Source: Halochromatium roseum (GTDB lineage Bacteria; Pseudomonadota; Gammaproteobacteria; Chromatiales; Chromatiaceae). From it: a DNA stretch of 64,000 bases. Every line of letters begins with the position of its first letter. Position 1 is the first letter of the stretch. The DNA is taken from assembly GCF_016653315.1 (NCBI RefSeq), contig NZ_NHSH01000057.1, forward strand, positions 261,882 through 325,881, given 5' to 3'. The notes beneath the pieces were generated by a model. The model had not been told where the DNA came from. It was given only the letters and a program-made list of their open reading frames with translations, and searched no databases. Position numbers and translations under genes: made by a program. Of the stretch, positions 1 through 8,898 are shown one piece after another.

Positions 1-406
1 AGGCGGCGCCGAAGACATCGAGTGGCAGATCGATGCGGTCGCCCTGCTCGGCCGCGCGCCCAGGTCCGGGGCTGGTGTCAGCGTCGCCATAGAGGATCGG
101 CAGCCGCGGATCGGTGAGCAGGATGTCTGGCGCCAGCGCGCGGCTATCCCAGCTCGGCAGTTGGACCGCAGGTGTTAAGACCGGCAGCGAGGCGTCGCTG
201 AGCCAGGCCTCCGGGGCCTCCCGGAACTGGCTGAAAAAATGGTCAGGCAGCCGCAACTCGCCGGGCTGATCGGTGAGGCGGATGCAGACATCGTCGCGCG
301 CGGCTTGCGTCAGGCGATAAGGCAGGCCAAGCCAGTCGTCTAGGAGCACGCTTAGGATGTAGGCGCGCTCGGTCTCGCAGCCGGGTGGAGTTTGGATGTC
401 AAGCAC
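1..406 (-). CDS. Polysaccharide deacetylase-like protein (DUF7033-type N-terminus), partial
   Basis: An open frame runs off the left edge of the window, so only the N-terminal 135 or so residues are present. Translated by hand, it begins near VLDIQTPPGCETERAY and contains LPILYG and, near the edge, IDLPLDVFG. These resemble the N-terminal DUF7033 domain found in front of some polysaccharide deacetylase catalytic domains in exopolysaccharide loci. The catalytic part is outside the window. A GTG at 406 is taken as the start because the recognisable similarity begins there; an in-frame TTG lies further upstream after a TAG stop, and no clear ribosome binding site decides between them. Its place at the end of a polysaccharide locus fits the call. 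Confidence 0.55.
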   Translation of the reverse strand, partial: MLDIQTPPGCETERAYILSVLLDDWLGLPYRLTQAARDDVCIRLTDQPGELRLPDHFFSQFREAPEAWLSDASLPVLTPAVQLPSWDSRALAPDILLTDPRLPILYGDADTSPGPGRAAEQGDRIDLPLDVFGAA

Positions 407-478
407 GGGGTTCAGGGTGTTTGGAAACGCTAGATGATCTTGTCGATGAGCGTGCAAGCCTGGATGGCGCTGCAAAAT

Positions 479-853
479 CTACTCAGGAATGGCATGCAAC
501 ACCAGATCCTTGGCGCCCCTCACTTCAAGCACTTGGTTCGTCAGATCGCCAGCGCATTTGAGTCGTACAAATTCAATGGCTTCTTGCAATCGACTCCACT
601 GCGCTCTCCGAGCTAGGCCAGCCTCGCGCAAGGCGATCACCCCAGGGTGAAGCTCTACCGTTCGGGCAAGGCAGAGGAAATCACCGACGTTCACCGTCAC
701 GACGATCTGGCTATGTGCATAGGCATGACGCCAGAGTTGAATGTCAGGCTTGCCCTGCAGACCCACGTAGATCGCCGCGCTGGCTTCTAACCCCTGCTCG
801 TTCGCCCAAGCAGCTAGCTGCGGCGAAAGATTTTCATCGATCAGCAGCTTCAA
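479..853 (-). CDS. DUF5615 PIN-like toxin
   Basis: This 124-residue protein starts with MKLLIDENLSPQL, the acidic N-terminal motif of the DUF5615 (Mut7-C-like, PIN-fold) family, with a further acidic residue in VNVGDFLCLA. Such proteins are predicted RNases acting as toxins. The gene overlaps the end of the upstream DUF433 gene by 20 bases, which suggests translational coupling. The start is a TTG, with an AGAGG Shine-Dalgarno-like sequence about seven bases before it. The DUF433 then DUF5615 order is the usual toxin-antitoxin arrangement. The toxin role is a family inference; the sequence shows only the domain type and the pairing. Confidence 0.75.
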   Translation of the reverse strand: MKLLIDENLSPQLAAWANEQGLEASAAIYVGLQGKPDIQLWRHAYAHSQIVVTVNVGDFLCLARTVELHPGVIALREAGLARRAQWSRLQEAIEFVRLKCAGDLTNQVLEVRGAKDLVLHAIPE

Positions 854-1457
854 CCGCGGACCTCTGGATCTTCAAGGGTTTTGCCGGTCGTCCCGGGGGC
901 TTGCCCATGCGCGCGCGCAGCTCGGCATACTGCAGCGCTTGTGCGCTGAGCTGCGGATAGTCCTCGGCGATTTCCACCACCGGCACGCCGGCGCGAATTT
1001 GCTCCACCACCTGCGTCACCGGCACCCGTGTCCCTCGGAACACCAGTTCGCCTGAGCAAATATCCGCGCGGCACTCCACCAGATCGGCACCCCGTTGATA
1101 AGCCCGCAAGGTCGCATGCGTCGCCCGCGCAATCTTGGTCAGATCGATGGTCACCGGCACCTCGCCCGTGCGTTCCAGCCTGAGCCCCTTTCGCCGCCAA
1201 GCACCCACCTCGCTCGGCTTGTCCACCAACACCTGGTACAAGGCACGCCGGTCCTCGGGATGCATCTGTACCCCTCCTGACTCAAGCGCGCCTTTGAGCT
1301 TGAAGTACAGGACCTCCCGAAAGGCCAGCCGATGCCGCTTCCTGTCCGTCGCCTTCGCGGAGACCTGCAACACCCGGGTAAACTCCTGCCGCATCCACTT
1401 CGGGCTCTGCGCGATCGCGGCAGCGGCGACACGGGTCTCGAACGTCAGAGACATCAT
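834..1457 (-). CDS. DUF433 antitoxin, partner of the DUF5615 toxin
   Basis: The protein has about 207 residues. Its C-terminal third carries the DUF433 core (ICSGELVFRGTRVPVTQV, then IRAGVPVVEIAEDYPQLS), a winged-helix-like fold typical of antitoxins paired with DUF5615 proteins. The N-terminal 120 residues are a charged extension with no domain I can name. Many DUF433 antitoxins are only 75-110 residues, so this is a long version. Two consecutive ATG codons (1457 and 1454) follow a GGAGGG sequence; spacing favours the second, but either could be used. As in other modules of this kind it may bind its own promoter, although no operator was identified. Confidence 0.75.
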   Translation of the reverse strand: MMSLTFETRVAAAAIAQSPKWMRQEFTRVLQVSAKATDRKRHRLAFREVLYFKLKGALESGGVQMHPEDRRALYQVLVDKPSEVGAWRRKGLRLERTGEVPVTIDLTKIARATHATLRAYQRGADLVECRADICSGELVFRGTRVPVTQVVEQIRAGVPVVEIAEDYPQLSAQALQYAELRARMGKPPGRPAKPLKIQRSAVEAADR

Positions 1458-1492
1458 TCCCTCCAAAATACCAACTCAGTATGAGTCTTATT

Positions 1493-2419
1493 TTAGCAGG
1501 GATCATCTGGTGGCGATCGCCGTTTGTGGGAGAAGCACCAAGGCCAAGGCACCGGCCAGACGTACATGGTCTTCCCCTCCAGCCCCAGCGAGATAGCCTT
1601 ATCGATTAGGGTGCGCGCGCGGATGGCGTAAACCTCCAAACCTTCAATGGCGTCCTCGATCAACTCATCGGGCGTGAAGTGCTTGGCGAGCTTGGGTGTG
1701 TAGATCTGGCCTGTACGCTGTTTGTAGTAGTGCTCGCCCATCTCGCCCGTAGCGGTCTTGTAGCGGTAGCAGACCTCATCGCGGAACAGCTTGCGGAAAT
1801 AGGCGTTTTCCTTCCAGAGCGCGCTCTCGACGCAGTGCAACGAGGTGGCGACCTTCAGTCGGTGGCCAACGCCGAGGCCGACGATCCAGGCGTCGTCGAA
1901 CTCGCGCAGACGGTAGTAAGGAGAAAACCGATCCCAAGAGGTCTCGCTGCGGTGATGATCGCGCGTCAGAAAATCAGCATTCGGGCCAATGGCGCAGACC
2001 GAATGGTTGAGATTGATGCTGCGGCTCACGCCAGGGTAGCGCCGGAACACCTCGGTCAGCAGTCCGCCAGCGGACGGCATGCGACGCACGTCAAACACTG
2101 CACCTGAGACCTGCGCCGAATAAGGCGGAAACGCGGGCATCGCTAGCGTGCCCTTTGGCCCTACCACCGCCAGCAAACGCTTGACCAGCTCAGCCGCGCC
2201 AAACCCACCGCTGTTCAGGGGCTCCCAGGCCGAATGCACCATCAGGGTTGCGCCTTCGTGGATACCGGCCCGAGCCAGAAATGCCTCAATGGCCTCCAGC
2301 GTCACAGAGGAGGGGACGGTGGCTTCAGGCGAGGTCCAACGCCGCTCATGGAGACGCGACGAGGCGCGAGCCACCAGCATCGATGGCAAGGATCGCAGCC
2401 GACGCAGGACGCGATTCAC
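1493..2419 (-). CDS. AAC(3)-family N-acyltransferase in polysaccharide locus
   Basis: This 308-residue protein belongs to the aminoglycoside 3-N-acetyltransferase fold family: LMVHSAWEPLNSGGFGA, then GPKGTLAMPAFPPYS, then the central LNHSVCAIGP. Members in cell-surface loci are thought to acylate amino groups on sugars rather than to confer drug resistance. It is the last gene of a coupled set: its GTG start overlaps the stop of the acyl carrier protein gene (GTGA), and that gene in turn overlaps an adenylation-domain gene. This context suggests that it may take its acyl or aminoacyl donor from the carrier protein, which is inference. The arginine-rich N-terminal 30 residues lie outside the recognisable domain. 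Confidence 0.75.
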   Translation of the reverse strand: MNRVLRRLRSLPSMLVARASSRLHERRWTSPEATVPSSVTLEAIEAFLARAGIHEGATLMVHSAWEPLNSGGFGAAELVKRLLAVVGPKGTLAMPAFPPYSAQVSGAVFDVRRMPSAGGLLTEVFRRYPGVSRSINLNHSVCAIGPNADFLTRDHHRSETSWDRFSPYYRLREFDDAWIVGLGVGHRLKVATSLHCVESALWKENAYFRKLFRDEVCYRYKTATGEMGEHYYKQRTGQIYTPKLAKHFTPDELIEDAIEGLEVYAIRARTLIDKAISLGLEGKTMYVWPVPWPWCFSHKRRSPPDDPC

Positions 2420-2655
2420 CCCTCCACCCCTTTTGCCTGCAACGACTCAACAATGGCGGAAACCGTGACGATGCGATCCAACTCGTCGAAGTCAAAGGCG
2501 ACCTCAAACGCCTCTTCCAGTTCCAGAACCAGCGTCGTGTGATTCAACGAATCCCAACCGGACACCATGCCGAGCCCTGCATCCGACGATAACGCATGCT
2601 CGGGCACCTTGATCACCCGGCTCACGACCTTGAGCACCTCATCCTGCAACGCCAC
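2416..2655 (-). CDS. Acyl/peptidyl carrier protein
   Basis: A 79-residue four-helix carrier protein with the phosphopantetheine attachment motif GWDSLNH; the modified serine is residue 36. It starts with a GTG that shares one base with the TAG stop of the adenylation gene (TAGTG) and ends overlapping the acyltransferase start. The tight coupling to a stand-alone adenylation domain implies that it carries an activated amino or hydroxy acid for transfer to a sugar or lipid, as DltC-type or NRPS-type carriers do. It could also accept an acyl chain. It is not the housekeeping fatty-acid AcpP, whose usual neighbours (fabF, fabG) are absent. Confidence 0.85.
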   Translation of the reverse strand: MALQDEVLKVVSRVIKVPEHALSSDAGLGMVSGWDSLNHTTLVLELEEAFEVAFDFDELDRIVTVSAIVESLQAKGVEG

Positions 2656-4160
2656 TACAACCTCCCAGCGAGTGCCTTCTTATCGATCTTGCCGCTCTGA
2701 TTCAGCGGAAACAGGTCCAGGAATAGCAGCCGGCTCGGAATCATGTAGGCGGGCAAGCGCTCGCGCAGTCGCTCGATGATCTGCGCATCGCTCAGCTCAG
2801 CGCCTTTGTGCAAGCGTACAAAGGCTGCCAATGCCGCTTCGCTCTGTGAACCAAAGGGCACAACGGCACTCACATCCACGCCTTCGAGCTGATCGATGGC
2901 CTTGGAGACCTCGTCCGGATGAATCCGATAGCCCCTGATCTTGACCAACCCATCGATGCGCCCTTTCAGATACATCAGGCCGTCGTCTTCGTAGCCGATA
3001 TCGCCGGTGCGATAGAGCAGACGCCGCGCAAAGGGCAAGCGTGGGTCTTCGATGAAGGCCGCCTCGGTCCGTTCACGATCGCCATGGTAGCCGAGCATCA
3101 GTTGTGGGCCGGTGACACACAACTCGCCTTCTTCGCAGGGCGTTCCATCCTCATCCAGCAGGACATGATCCAAGGAATCGAAACAGGCGCCGATCGGAAC
3201 GGGTTTCCCTGCCGCCTCCAAACCGAACTTGTCATCGAGCCGCACGGCAAAGCAGTTGATGGTCACCTCGGTGGGGCCGTAGACGTTGTAAAAGTGCGCC
3301 CCGTCTGTGAGCGCGACGTAATCATGTACCAGCTGCCAGGGGAAGCGATCGCCGCCGGAGAGGATCAGGCGCAGCGTCGAGAGGTCCGCGCCCTTCTTCT
3401 GCTTGGCGAAGGCGACCAGCGCCAGGTGTGTGGTCGGCACCGAATAGAGCACATCGATCTGATGGCGCATGATCATCGCCAGCACGCTAGGGATGTTGGT
3501 GTTGTGGCGCGCCACACCGATGTCGGTGCCGAAGGCCAGGGCAAAGGCGATATCGCCCATGGTGATGTCGAAGGTCAGCTCCGAGGTCAGCAGCAGGCGC
3601 TGCGCGCCCGCGTAGGCGCCGAAGAAACGCCGCGTCCAGTCGACGTAGGCGCGAAAGGCCCCCGCCGTGATCACCACCCCTTTCGGCTCACCGGTCGAGC
3701 CGGAAGTGAAGATCACATAGGCGATGTCGGTGGCGAGCAGGCGGCCGGCTGGATGACGCGACTCCTCATTGACGGCGGCGTCCGGCGCGGCAAAGAGCTC
3801 GGATGTCGTCAGCACCAGACATTGGGTGTCGAGTGAGGCGCCGTCATCCACCAGGACCGCCGCTGGCTGGATGCGATCGATGATGTCGAGGTTCTTCTGC
3901 GCCGGCCAAGCGGTGTTGAGCGGCACCACATAGAAGCCCGCGCGCCAGGCGGCGAACATCGCCGCGATGTATTGCGCACTGCGGGACAGGAGGATGCAAA
4001 TGCCTTGTTGCACGCCGTCGATGCGGCTTGGGCTGTGAGTCGCTAGTGCGGAGGCGCAAGTCAGGACATCGGCTTGAGTGAGGGAGGAATCGTTGTCGAT
4101 GTAACCGACGCGACGGAACGCAGAATTATCGAGAATGACGTTGGTTGAGATATCGTTCAT
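2655..4160 (-). CDS. Stand-alone amino acid adenylation domain (AMP-dependent synthetase)
   Basis: The 501 residues make one ANL-superfamily adenylation domain with the usual core motifs in order: YVIFTSGSTGEPKGV (ATP binding, near residue 160), YNVYGPTEVT (near 305), YRTGDIG (near 395), GRIDGLVKIRGYRIHPDEV (hinge and C-domain) and NQSGKIDKKAL with the catalytic lysine at the end. There is no condensation, carrier or thioesterase domain in the same chain; the separate carrier gene follows at once. It should activate an amino or related acid as an acyl-adenylate and load it on that carrier. Substrate specificity cannot be read with confidence by eye. The setting favours decoration of a polysaccharide over peptide synthesis. 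Confidence 0.85.
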   Translation of the reverse strand: MNDISTNVILDNSAFRRVGYIDNDSSLTQADVLTCASALATHSPSRIDGVQQGICILLSRSAQYIAAMFAAWRAGFYVVPLNTAWPAQKNLDIIDRIQPAAVLVDDGASLDTQCLVLTTSELFAAPDAAVNEESRHPAGRLLATDIAYVIFTSGSTGEPKGVVITAGAFRAYVDWTRRFFGAYAGAQRLLLTSELTFDITMGDIAFALAFGTDIGVARHNTNIPSVLAMIMRHQIDVLYSVPTTHLALVAFAKQKKGADLSTLRLILSGGDRFPWQLVHDYVALTDGAHFYNVYGPTEVTINCFAVRLDDKFGLEAAGKPVPIGACFDSLDHVLLDEDGTPCEEGELCVTGPQLMLGYHGDRERTEAAFIEDPRLPFARRLLYRTGDIGYEDDGLMYLKGRIDGLVKIRGYRIHPDEVSKAIDQLEGVDVSAVVPFGSQSEAALAAFVRLHKGAELSDAQIIERLRERLPAYMIPSRLLFLDLFPLNQSGKIDKKALAGRL

Positions 4161-4190
4161 GAGTTCAAATCCAGCGAAGTACTTGCTACG

Positions 4191-5156
4191 CTAAGCGGTC
4201 TCTTTTGCGTAGGTCACCATTCGTTTATAGATATCGGCGTCGATCCTCACTTCACGTCTTGGCTTGAAACGTCTTGGAGGCTTAGCTCGCTGGATCACTT
4301 TGCACTCGTTTTTCGACAGAAAAGCCTGAATTTGCTCCAAAGTTTTGCTCGGATTATCGCAAAAATCTTCGTAAACAAGATCAAAACGGCGGGCATCACC
4401 AATACCCGCAAGGCCCAAATCTCTGTCGATTGTCAGATGTGTATGCCGGATTTGCTCAATCACCTGTTCATGCGCTGGTAGTTTTTTTAACAGATCAATC
4501 TCTGGCGGCTCGACTGAAAGCCAAGTATCATAATCCTGGAAGCGCTGATATCGCACCTCAAGCAGCGAATGTCCGTTATCGACTTCATTGCGATGTGTGA
4601 CAATAAAAAGGCTTTCTGGCAAATAGTGTGCGATCGCCTGAACACGCAGCGAAGCATAAAGGTTTTTGAAAAGGATTGGTCTATCGAAAGCGTTGGTTAA
4701 CGCTGCTACAGAGCGCCTAAACTGGCGCATCCGACGAGGGACAGCCTCATCCAGCGTCATGTACGGCGGCTTACGACGAAAGAAGCGATACCACCATTCG
4801 CCGCATTCCGCAGGTGCATAACTGCCCTCGGTTGTTCCTTGACGGGATTGGAAATCAGATCTTGGCCGGTCTTTGGTTGGATGAAATAGCTGTTCCGCCA
4901 ATGCCGGTGCACCAAACCATTGGCAATGCCGATTGCTGATGTAGCCGACATCTAAGGTATCCGTAATAACCTGAACGGCCAGTGTGCTGCCAGAGCGTGG
5001 CGCACCGACGAAAAAAATCGGTGGATGCCGTAAAGGCAAATCCGGATCGGGAGCTATCCATGTCTCGACTTGCTCCAGAGCAAAACGGTTAGCCAGTCCG
5101 AAAGCGCGTCTCGCATAGTTTTTCGGATTCAGGTACTTACGAATCGTAAAGCTCAT
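4191..5156 (-). CDS. Sulfotransferase family protein
   Basis: The protein has 321 residues and a PAPS 5'-phosphosulfate binding loop near residue 50 (IFFVGAPRSGSTL), with a 3'-phosphate region around IVTHRNEVDNGHS. These mark the bacterial sulfotransferase_3-like family, which transfers sulfate from PAPS to sugars or lipids. Its ATG overlaps the stop of the flippase gene by four bases (ATGA), so the two are coupled. Base composition is noticeably more AT-rich than in the neighbouring genes, which hints at horizontal acquisition of this part of the locus. The likely acceptor is the locus polysaccharide; this is inferred from position only. Confidence 0.75.
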   Translation of the reverse strand: MSFTIRKYLNPKNYARRAFGLANRFALEQVETWIAPDPDLPLRHPPIFFVGAPRSGSTLAVQVITDTLDVGYISNRHCQWFGAPALAEQLFHPTKDRPRSDFQSRQGTTEGSYAPAECGEWWYRFFRRKPPYMTLDEAVPRRMRQFRRSVAALTNAFDRPILFKNLYASLRVQAIAHYLPESLFIVTHRNEVDNGHSLLEVRYQRFQDYDTWLSVEPPEIDLLKKLPAHEQVIEQIRHTHLTIDRDLGLAGIGDARRFDLVYEDFCDNPSKTLEQIQAFLSKNECKVIQRAKPPRRFKPRREVRIDADIYKRMVTYAKETA

Positions 5157-6595
5157 AACTGATAATGAAATAGCGCAAAGAAACGCATGCCTATAAGCAA
5201 TGCAAGAGCAGAGACGACACCCAAAGCAAGAGAGCCGTCATTCATGAACTCAGGGAACAGCAGGATGGGTGTAACGATGGCTAGTGAAATCACCAGGGCT
5301 TTCCCAAGCGATCCCAGAAATATTTTTATTGGCAATCCAGCAATAGCGAGCACAACCCATAAGAATACAAAGTAGGAGACAGCGCTACCAACAGAAAACA
5401 GCACGATCGTAAGCAGTAGATCGCCATAATAGGCACCAAGAAGAATCATTGCGACTCTGACGACAAAGAGCTGCACCTGCATGATCAGACCAAGATGCTG
5501 CTTTTCAGCAACGGCATTGATAATCGTCAGTGGTCCTGTGCAGAACTGCATTACAAGCCAAGGCGTCATCCACTGCGCCATCACGCCGGCTTCGCGCCAT
5601 TCCTCACCAAACACAAGCGCGAAAAGGTCTGGCGCTGTCAGTGCCAAGATGAGCGCAGGTGGCACGGCGATCTGAGTAAGGATATTTAACAGTCGCCGAA
5701 CTTTACCGGCTAACTGGTTATTTCGGTACGCCTCAGCAGCACTGGATAGAAATACGCTTTGAAGCGCTGATCCAAACAAGGTGAGCGGCAACGTCAGTAC
5801 GCGATGCGCCAAAGCATAGAGCCCTGCGCCTGCGGCCGTAAAGAAGGCTGCAATCATCACAGGTGGCAGTTGCGTCCCTCCAGTGTTAAACAGCCCAGCC
5901 CAAGTCGTAAAAATTGGAAACCGCCGATACCGCCCCGCCGCCTTCACAATCCCCCGCCAACTCACCTGCCGAAATCCCGCGCTCGCCAGCGCTGGTCGCC
6001 CCAGGCTGGTGGTGCCGACGCTCTGCCCGGCGACCTGTGCATACAGCAGCGCGATGCCGCCGAGCTTGAAGGCGGCGAGCTGGATGGCGACGGTTGCTAG
6101 CGCCTGGCGCAGTCGGGTGCCGGCGATGGTGCTGAAGCGCTTGGTGCGCACAGACCAGTAGTTGAACACGGTGTAGGCACCGCCAAGCAGCACGCCGACC
6201 GGCAGCAGCCAGAAATAACCGGCCAGCGCGGGCACGCCGAGCATGTCGGCGATGGCCGGGCCGAGCTGCCACACCAGCAGGCCGCTGAGCAGCGCGCTGA
6301 TCCCGACCAGGATCAGGCTCAGCACGGCGACGTTGGCAGCCTCGCCGTCGTCTTCCGGCAGCGGGATGGCGAGCTCGTAGCGCAGGCTTGAGATGACGCC
6401 GATCAGCGCGAGCAGGCTGGCATAAACCGCGAGCAGGCCGAAGTCTTCCGGGCTGTAGAGGCGCGTGAGCAGCGGCGCGGCCAGCACCGTGAGCAGTTGC
6501 GCCCCGGCCGTGCCGCCCACCAGCACGCTGACGCCGCGGGCGAAGGCGTTCTTGGGCAGCAGGCGTCGCAGTCCAGCTTTTGCGCTCGCAATCAT
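5153..6595 (-). CDS. Wzx-type oligosaccharide flippase (polysaccharide transporter family)
   Basis: This 480-residue, very hydrophobic protein has about 12-14 predicted membrane segments. The N-terminus is basic (LRRLLPKNAFARGVSVLVGG), followed by LLTRLYSPEDFGLLAVY, which is characteristic of the PST/MATE-like lipid-linked oligosaccharide flippases. It would move undecaprenyl-linked repeat units across the inner membrane. A flippase next to an O-antigen-ligase or polymerase-like protein and nucleotide-sugar enzymes is the classic Wzx/Wzy arrangement. The 3' half is more AT-rich than the 5' half, in line with the neighbouring sulfotransferase. Confidence 0.85.
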   Translation of the reverse strand: MIASAKAGLRRLLPKNAFARGVSVLVGGTAGAQLLTVLAAPLLTRLYSPEDFGLLAVYASLLALIGVISSLRYELAIPLPEDDGEAANVAVLSLILVGISALLSGLLVWQLGPAIADMLGVPALAGYFWLLPVGVLLGGAYTVFNYWSVRTKRFSTIAGTRLRQALATVAIQLAAFKLGGIALLYAQVAGQSVGTTSLGRPALASAGFRQVSWRGIVKAAGRYRRFPIFTTWAGLFNTGGTQLPPVMIAAFFTAAGAGLYALAHRVLTLPLTLFGSALQSVFLSSAAEAYRNNQLAGKVRRLLNILTQIAVPPALILALTAPDLFALVFGEEWREAGVMAQWMTPWLVMQFCTGPLTIINAVAEKQHLGLIMQVQLFVVRVAMILLGAYYGDLLLTIVLFSVGSAVSYFVFLWVVLAIAGLPIKIFLGSLGKALVISLAIVTPILLFPEFMNDGSLALGVVSALALLIGMRFFALFHYQL

Positions 6596-6649
6596 CCAGA
6601 GTGCTTGTCTGAGGTGCTCGGTCGTGGGGTGACGGCTGGCAAGGCGTAC

Positions 6650-7249
6650 TCAGACAGGCGCTTGCTGACTGACTTGACCGTTCTCGAGCCGATAGCGTGC
6701 CCCGGTCTGCGGACAGGTATAGCGGCCCTCCCCCTCCAACGGCAGCGGCATCTGCTCGCCATGCTCACTCATCCAGCCGATCTGCCGCGCCGGCACGCCG
6801 ACCATCAGCGCATAGGGCTTGACGTCTTTGTTGACCACCGCACCGGCGCCGATGAAGGCGAACTCGCCGATGGTGACGCCGCAGACAATGGTGCAGTTGG
6901 CGCCGAGGGTGGCGCCTTTCTTGACCAGGGTGTCGCGGTATTCGTCCTTGCGCTCGATCAGCGAGCGCGGGTTGTAGACGTTGGTGAAGACCATGCTGGG
7001 GCCGCAGAAGACGCCTTCTTCCAGGGTGACGTTGTCGTAGACCGAGACGTTGTTCTGGATCTTGCAGCGGTCGCCGATGCGGACCTGGTTGCCGACGAAG
7101 ACGTTCTGGCCGAGCGAGACGCCTTGGCCGATGCGCGCGCCGCCGCAGACATGGACCCAGTGCCAGACGCGCGAGCCGGCGCCGATCTGGGCGCCTTCGT
7201 CGATGATGGCTGTTGGGTGGATGCTGGCGTGGGTGCGGGGGTCGTTCAT
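6650..7249 (-). CDS. wbpD: WbpD-like UDP-3-amino-uronate N-acetyltransferase (left-handed beta helix)
   Basis: The 199 residues are dominated by hexapeptide repeats ([40 protein letters not shown]) forming a left-handed beta helix. [19 protein letters not shown] and the [12 protein letters not shown] tail are typical of WbpD/WlbB. The enzyme acetylates the 3-amino group of UDP-GlcNAc3NA to give UDP-2,3-diacetamido-2,3-dideoxy-D-glucuronate. Its ATG overlaps the TGA of the upstream PIN-aminotransferase fusion (ATGA), and the oxidoreductase that starts the pathway lies two genes further upstream. The pathway assignment is therefore strong. The C-terminal ~25 residues, after the EHGEQM segment, resemble the [11 protein letters not shown] tail of the family. 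Confidence 0.85.
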   Translation of the reverse strand: MNDPRTHASIHPTAIIDEGAQIGAGSRVWHWVHVCGGARIGQGVSLGQNVFVGNQVRIGDRCKIQNNVSVYDNVTLEEGVFCGPSMVFTNVYNPRSLIERKDEYRDTLVKKGATLGANCTIVCGVTIGEFAFIGAGAVVNKDVKPYALMVGVPARQIGWMSEHGEQMPLPLEGEGRYTCPQTGARYRLENGQVSQQAPV

Positions 7250-8898
7250 ACGCTGGCCTTGAAGGCGGTGACGATGCGCTGTTGGTCGGCCTCGGTGAGG
7301 TCGGCATGCATGGGCAGGCTCATGACTTCGGTGGCGATGCGGCTAGCGACCGGGGTGCATCCAGGGCAGCAGAGCTGGCGGTAGGCCGGTTGTTCGTTGA
7401 GCGGTACTGGGTAGTGCACGGCGGTGGGGATGCCTTGCTCCTTGAGCTTGGCCTGCAGGCGGTCGCGGTCTTGCACCCTGAGCGTGTATTGGGCGAAGAC
7501 GCTGGTGCGGTCTTCCTGCGGCCAGGGCAAAACGCGGAATGGCTCGAGCAACGGCGCTAAGGTGCTCAGGGCGTTTTGGTGATTGGCTTGTGCTTGGCGG
7601 CTTGGCGTCTCTGTGCGCCTGTCTTCTTCCTTCGCGAGCAGGTCTTGGTAGCGGCGGGCGACGGCTTGGCGTTGGGCGATCTCGTGCTCGAAGCGCGGGA
7701 GCTTGGCGAGCAGGATGGCGGCTTGCAGGGTATCCATGCGGCCGCCGACGCCGATGCGGCTGTGCACATAGCGCGCGCTCTGGCCGTGGACGCGAATCTC
7801 GCGGCAGGCTTGGGCGAGGCGGTCGTCGCTGGTGAAGATGGCGCCGCCGTCGCCGTAGCAGCCGAGTGGCTTGCTGGGGAAGAAGCTGGTGCAGCCGATG
7901 GTGCTTAAGTTTCCGCTGCGCTTGCCCTGGTAGCTGGCGCCGAAGCTTTGGGCGGCGTCTTCGATGACCGGGAGGTGGCCATGGCGCGTGGCGATGGCGT
8001 TGATGGCGTCCATGTCCGCGGGTTGGCCATAGAGGCTGACGGGCAGGATGGCCTTGGTGCGCTCGCTGAGCTTGGCCTCGATGAGCGAGGCATCGATGTT
8101 GCCGGTGTCGGGCTCGATGTCGACAAAGATCGGGGTGGCGCCGAGCAGGACGATGACCTCGACGGTGGCGACGAAGGTGAACGGGGTGGTGATGACCTCG
8201 TCGCCGGGGCCGATGTCGAGCGCCATGAGGCTGATGAGCAGGGCCTCGGTGCCGCTGGCGACGCTGATGCAGTGTTGGGCGCCGGTGAAGGTGGCGAGTT
8301 GCTGCTCGAGTTCGGTGACGTCGGGGCCGAGGATGTATTGGCCGTGGTGCAGAACGCGATGGATCTGCTGCTCGAGCGCGGGGCGGATGGCGTCTTGTTG
8401 GGTTTTGAGGTCGACGAAGTCGATTGGCGCCGGCTCGGTTCGGGGGTTGTGTTGCCGCTCGATGAGGGTTTCGGGTGTCAGGGCACGGTCTGGGTAACCG
8501 GCGAGCATGCCGCCGTCGCGTGTGAGCAGGTTTGCGGTGCCTTCGGCGAAGCGGTTCAGTGCGTGATAGAGCTGGGCGTCTTCGGGGTCTGCTTCGGCGA
8601 ACAAGGGGCCTTCTGCCGAGAGGGACGCGAGCCATTGATAGCCAGCCGTGATGCGTTCAAGCAGTGCACGGGCCTGAGCACGCGCGGCCGTACCGGTGAG
8701 TGTCTCGCCGTTGTGGTGCGCTTTGCCACGCAGTTCTAAGGCGACGACATATTCGAGTGTCTGCACTGATCCGGTGTAGACCCAGAGGGAGGCACCACTG
8801 GCCTCGGCCAACGCGAGCGCGAGGCGGGTGTTTGCGGAGCCGGCGCGTTCGACGCAGAGGTCAACAACGATGTTGACATCGAGCAGGAGCTGTTTCAC
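7246..8898 (-). CDS. PIN-domain toxin fused to WbpE-like DegT/DnrJ/EryC1 aminotransferase
   Basis: One uninterrupted 550-residue frame. Residues 1-150 are a PIN domain: [14 protein letters not shown] supplies the first acidic residue, and further acidic residues occur in the middle and in [13 protein letters not shown]. Residues from about 155 to the end are a complete PLP aminotransferase: [37 protein letters not shown] with the Schiff-base lysine at 343, and [19 protein letters not shown]. That half matches WbpE, which aminates UDP-3-keto-GlcNAcA. The linker contains no stop and no plausible internal start before FVDLK, so fusion at gene level is direct. The GTG start overlaps the upstream antitoxin's TGA (GTGA), as in vapBC operons. 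The chain would couple a putative RNase to a sugar-nucleotide enzyme. A sequencing error removing a stop codon remains possible. Confidence 0.85.
   Translation of the reverse strand: MKQLLLDVNIVVDLCVERAGSANTRLALALAEASGASLWVYTGSVQTLEYVVALELRGKAHHNGETLTGTAARAQARALLERITAGYQWLASLSAEGPLFAEADPEDAQLYHALNRFAEGTANLLTRDGGMLAGYPDRALTPETLIERQHNPRTEPAPIDFVDLKTQQDAIRPALEQQIHRVLHHGQYILGPDVTELEQQLATFTGAQHCISVASGTEALLISLMALDIGPGDEVITTPFTFVATVEVIVLLGATPIFVDIEPDTGNIDASLIEAKLSERTKAILPVSLYGQPADMDAINAIATRHGHLPVIEDAAQSFGASYQGKRSGNLSTIGCTSFFPSKPLGCYGDGGAIFTSDDRLAQACREIRVHGQSARYVHSRIGVGGRMDTLQAAILLAKLPRFEHEIAQRQAVARRYQDLLAKEEDRRTETPSRQAQANHQNALSTLAPLLEPFRVLPWPQEDRTSVFAQYTLRVQDRDRLQAKLKEQGIPTAVHYPVPLNEQPAYRQLCCPGCTPVASRIATEVMSLPMHADLTEADQQRIVTAFKASV

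Noticed and set aside
1493..2419. Aminoglycoside resistance gene
   Set aside because: It has the AAC(3) fold but lies in an operon with carrier-protein and polysaccharide genes, where family members modify sugars; nothing supports a resistance role.
2919..3836. Long plus-strand open frame of 305 codons
   Set aside because: It is exactly antisense to the adenylation-domain gene, has no recognisable motif, and is explained by high GC content.
7948..8739. 263-codon plus-strand frame rich in Gly, Asp and Val
   Set aside because: Mirror of the PIN-aminotransferase coding strand, whose motifs are unambiguous.
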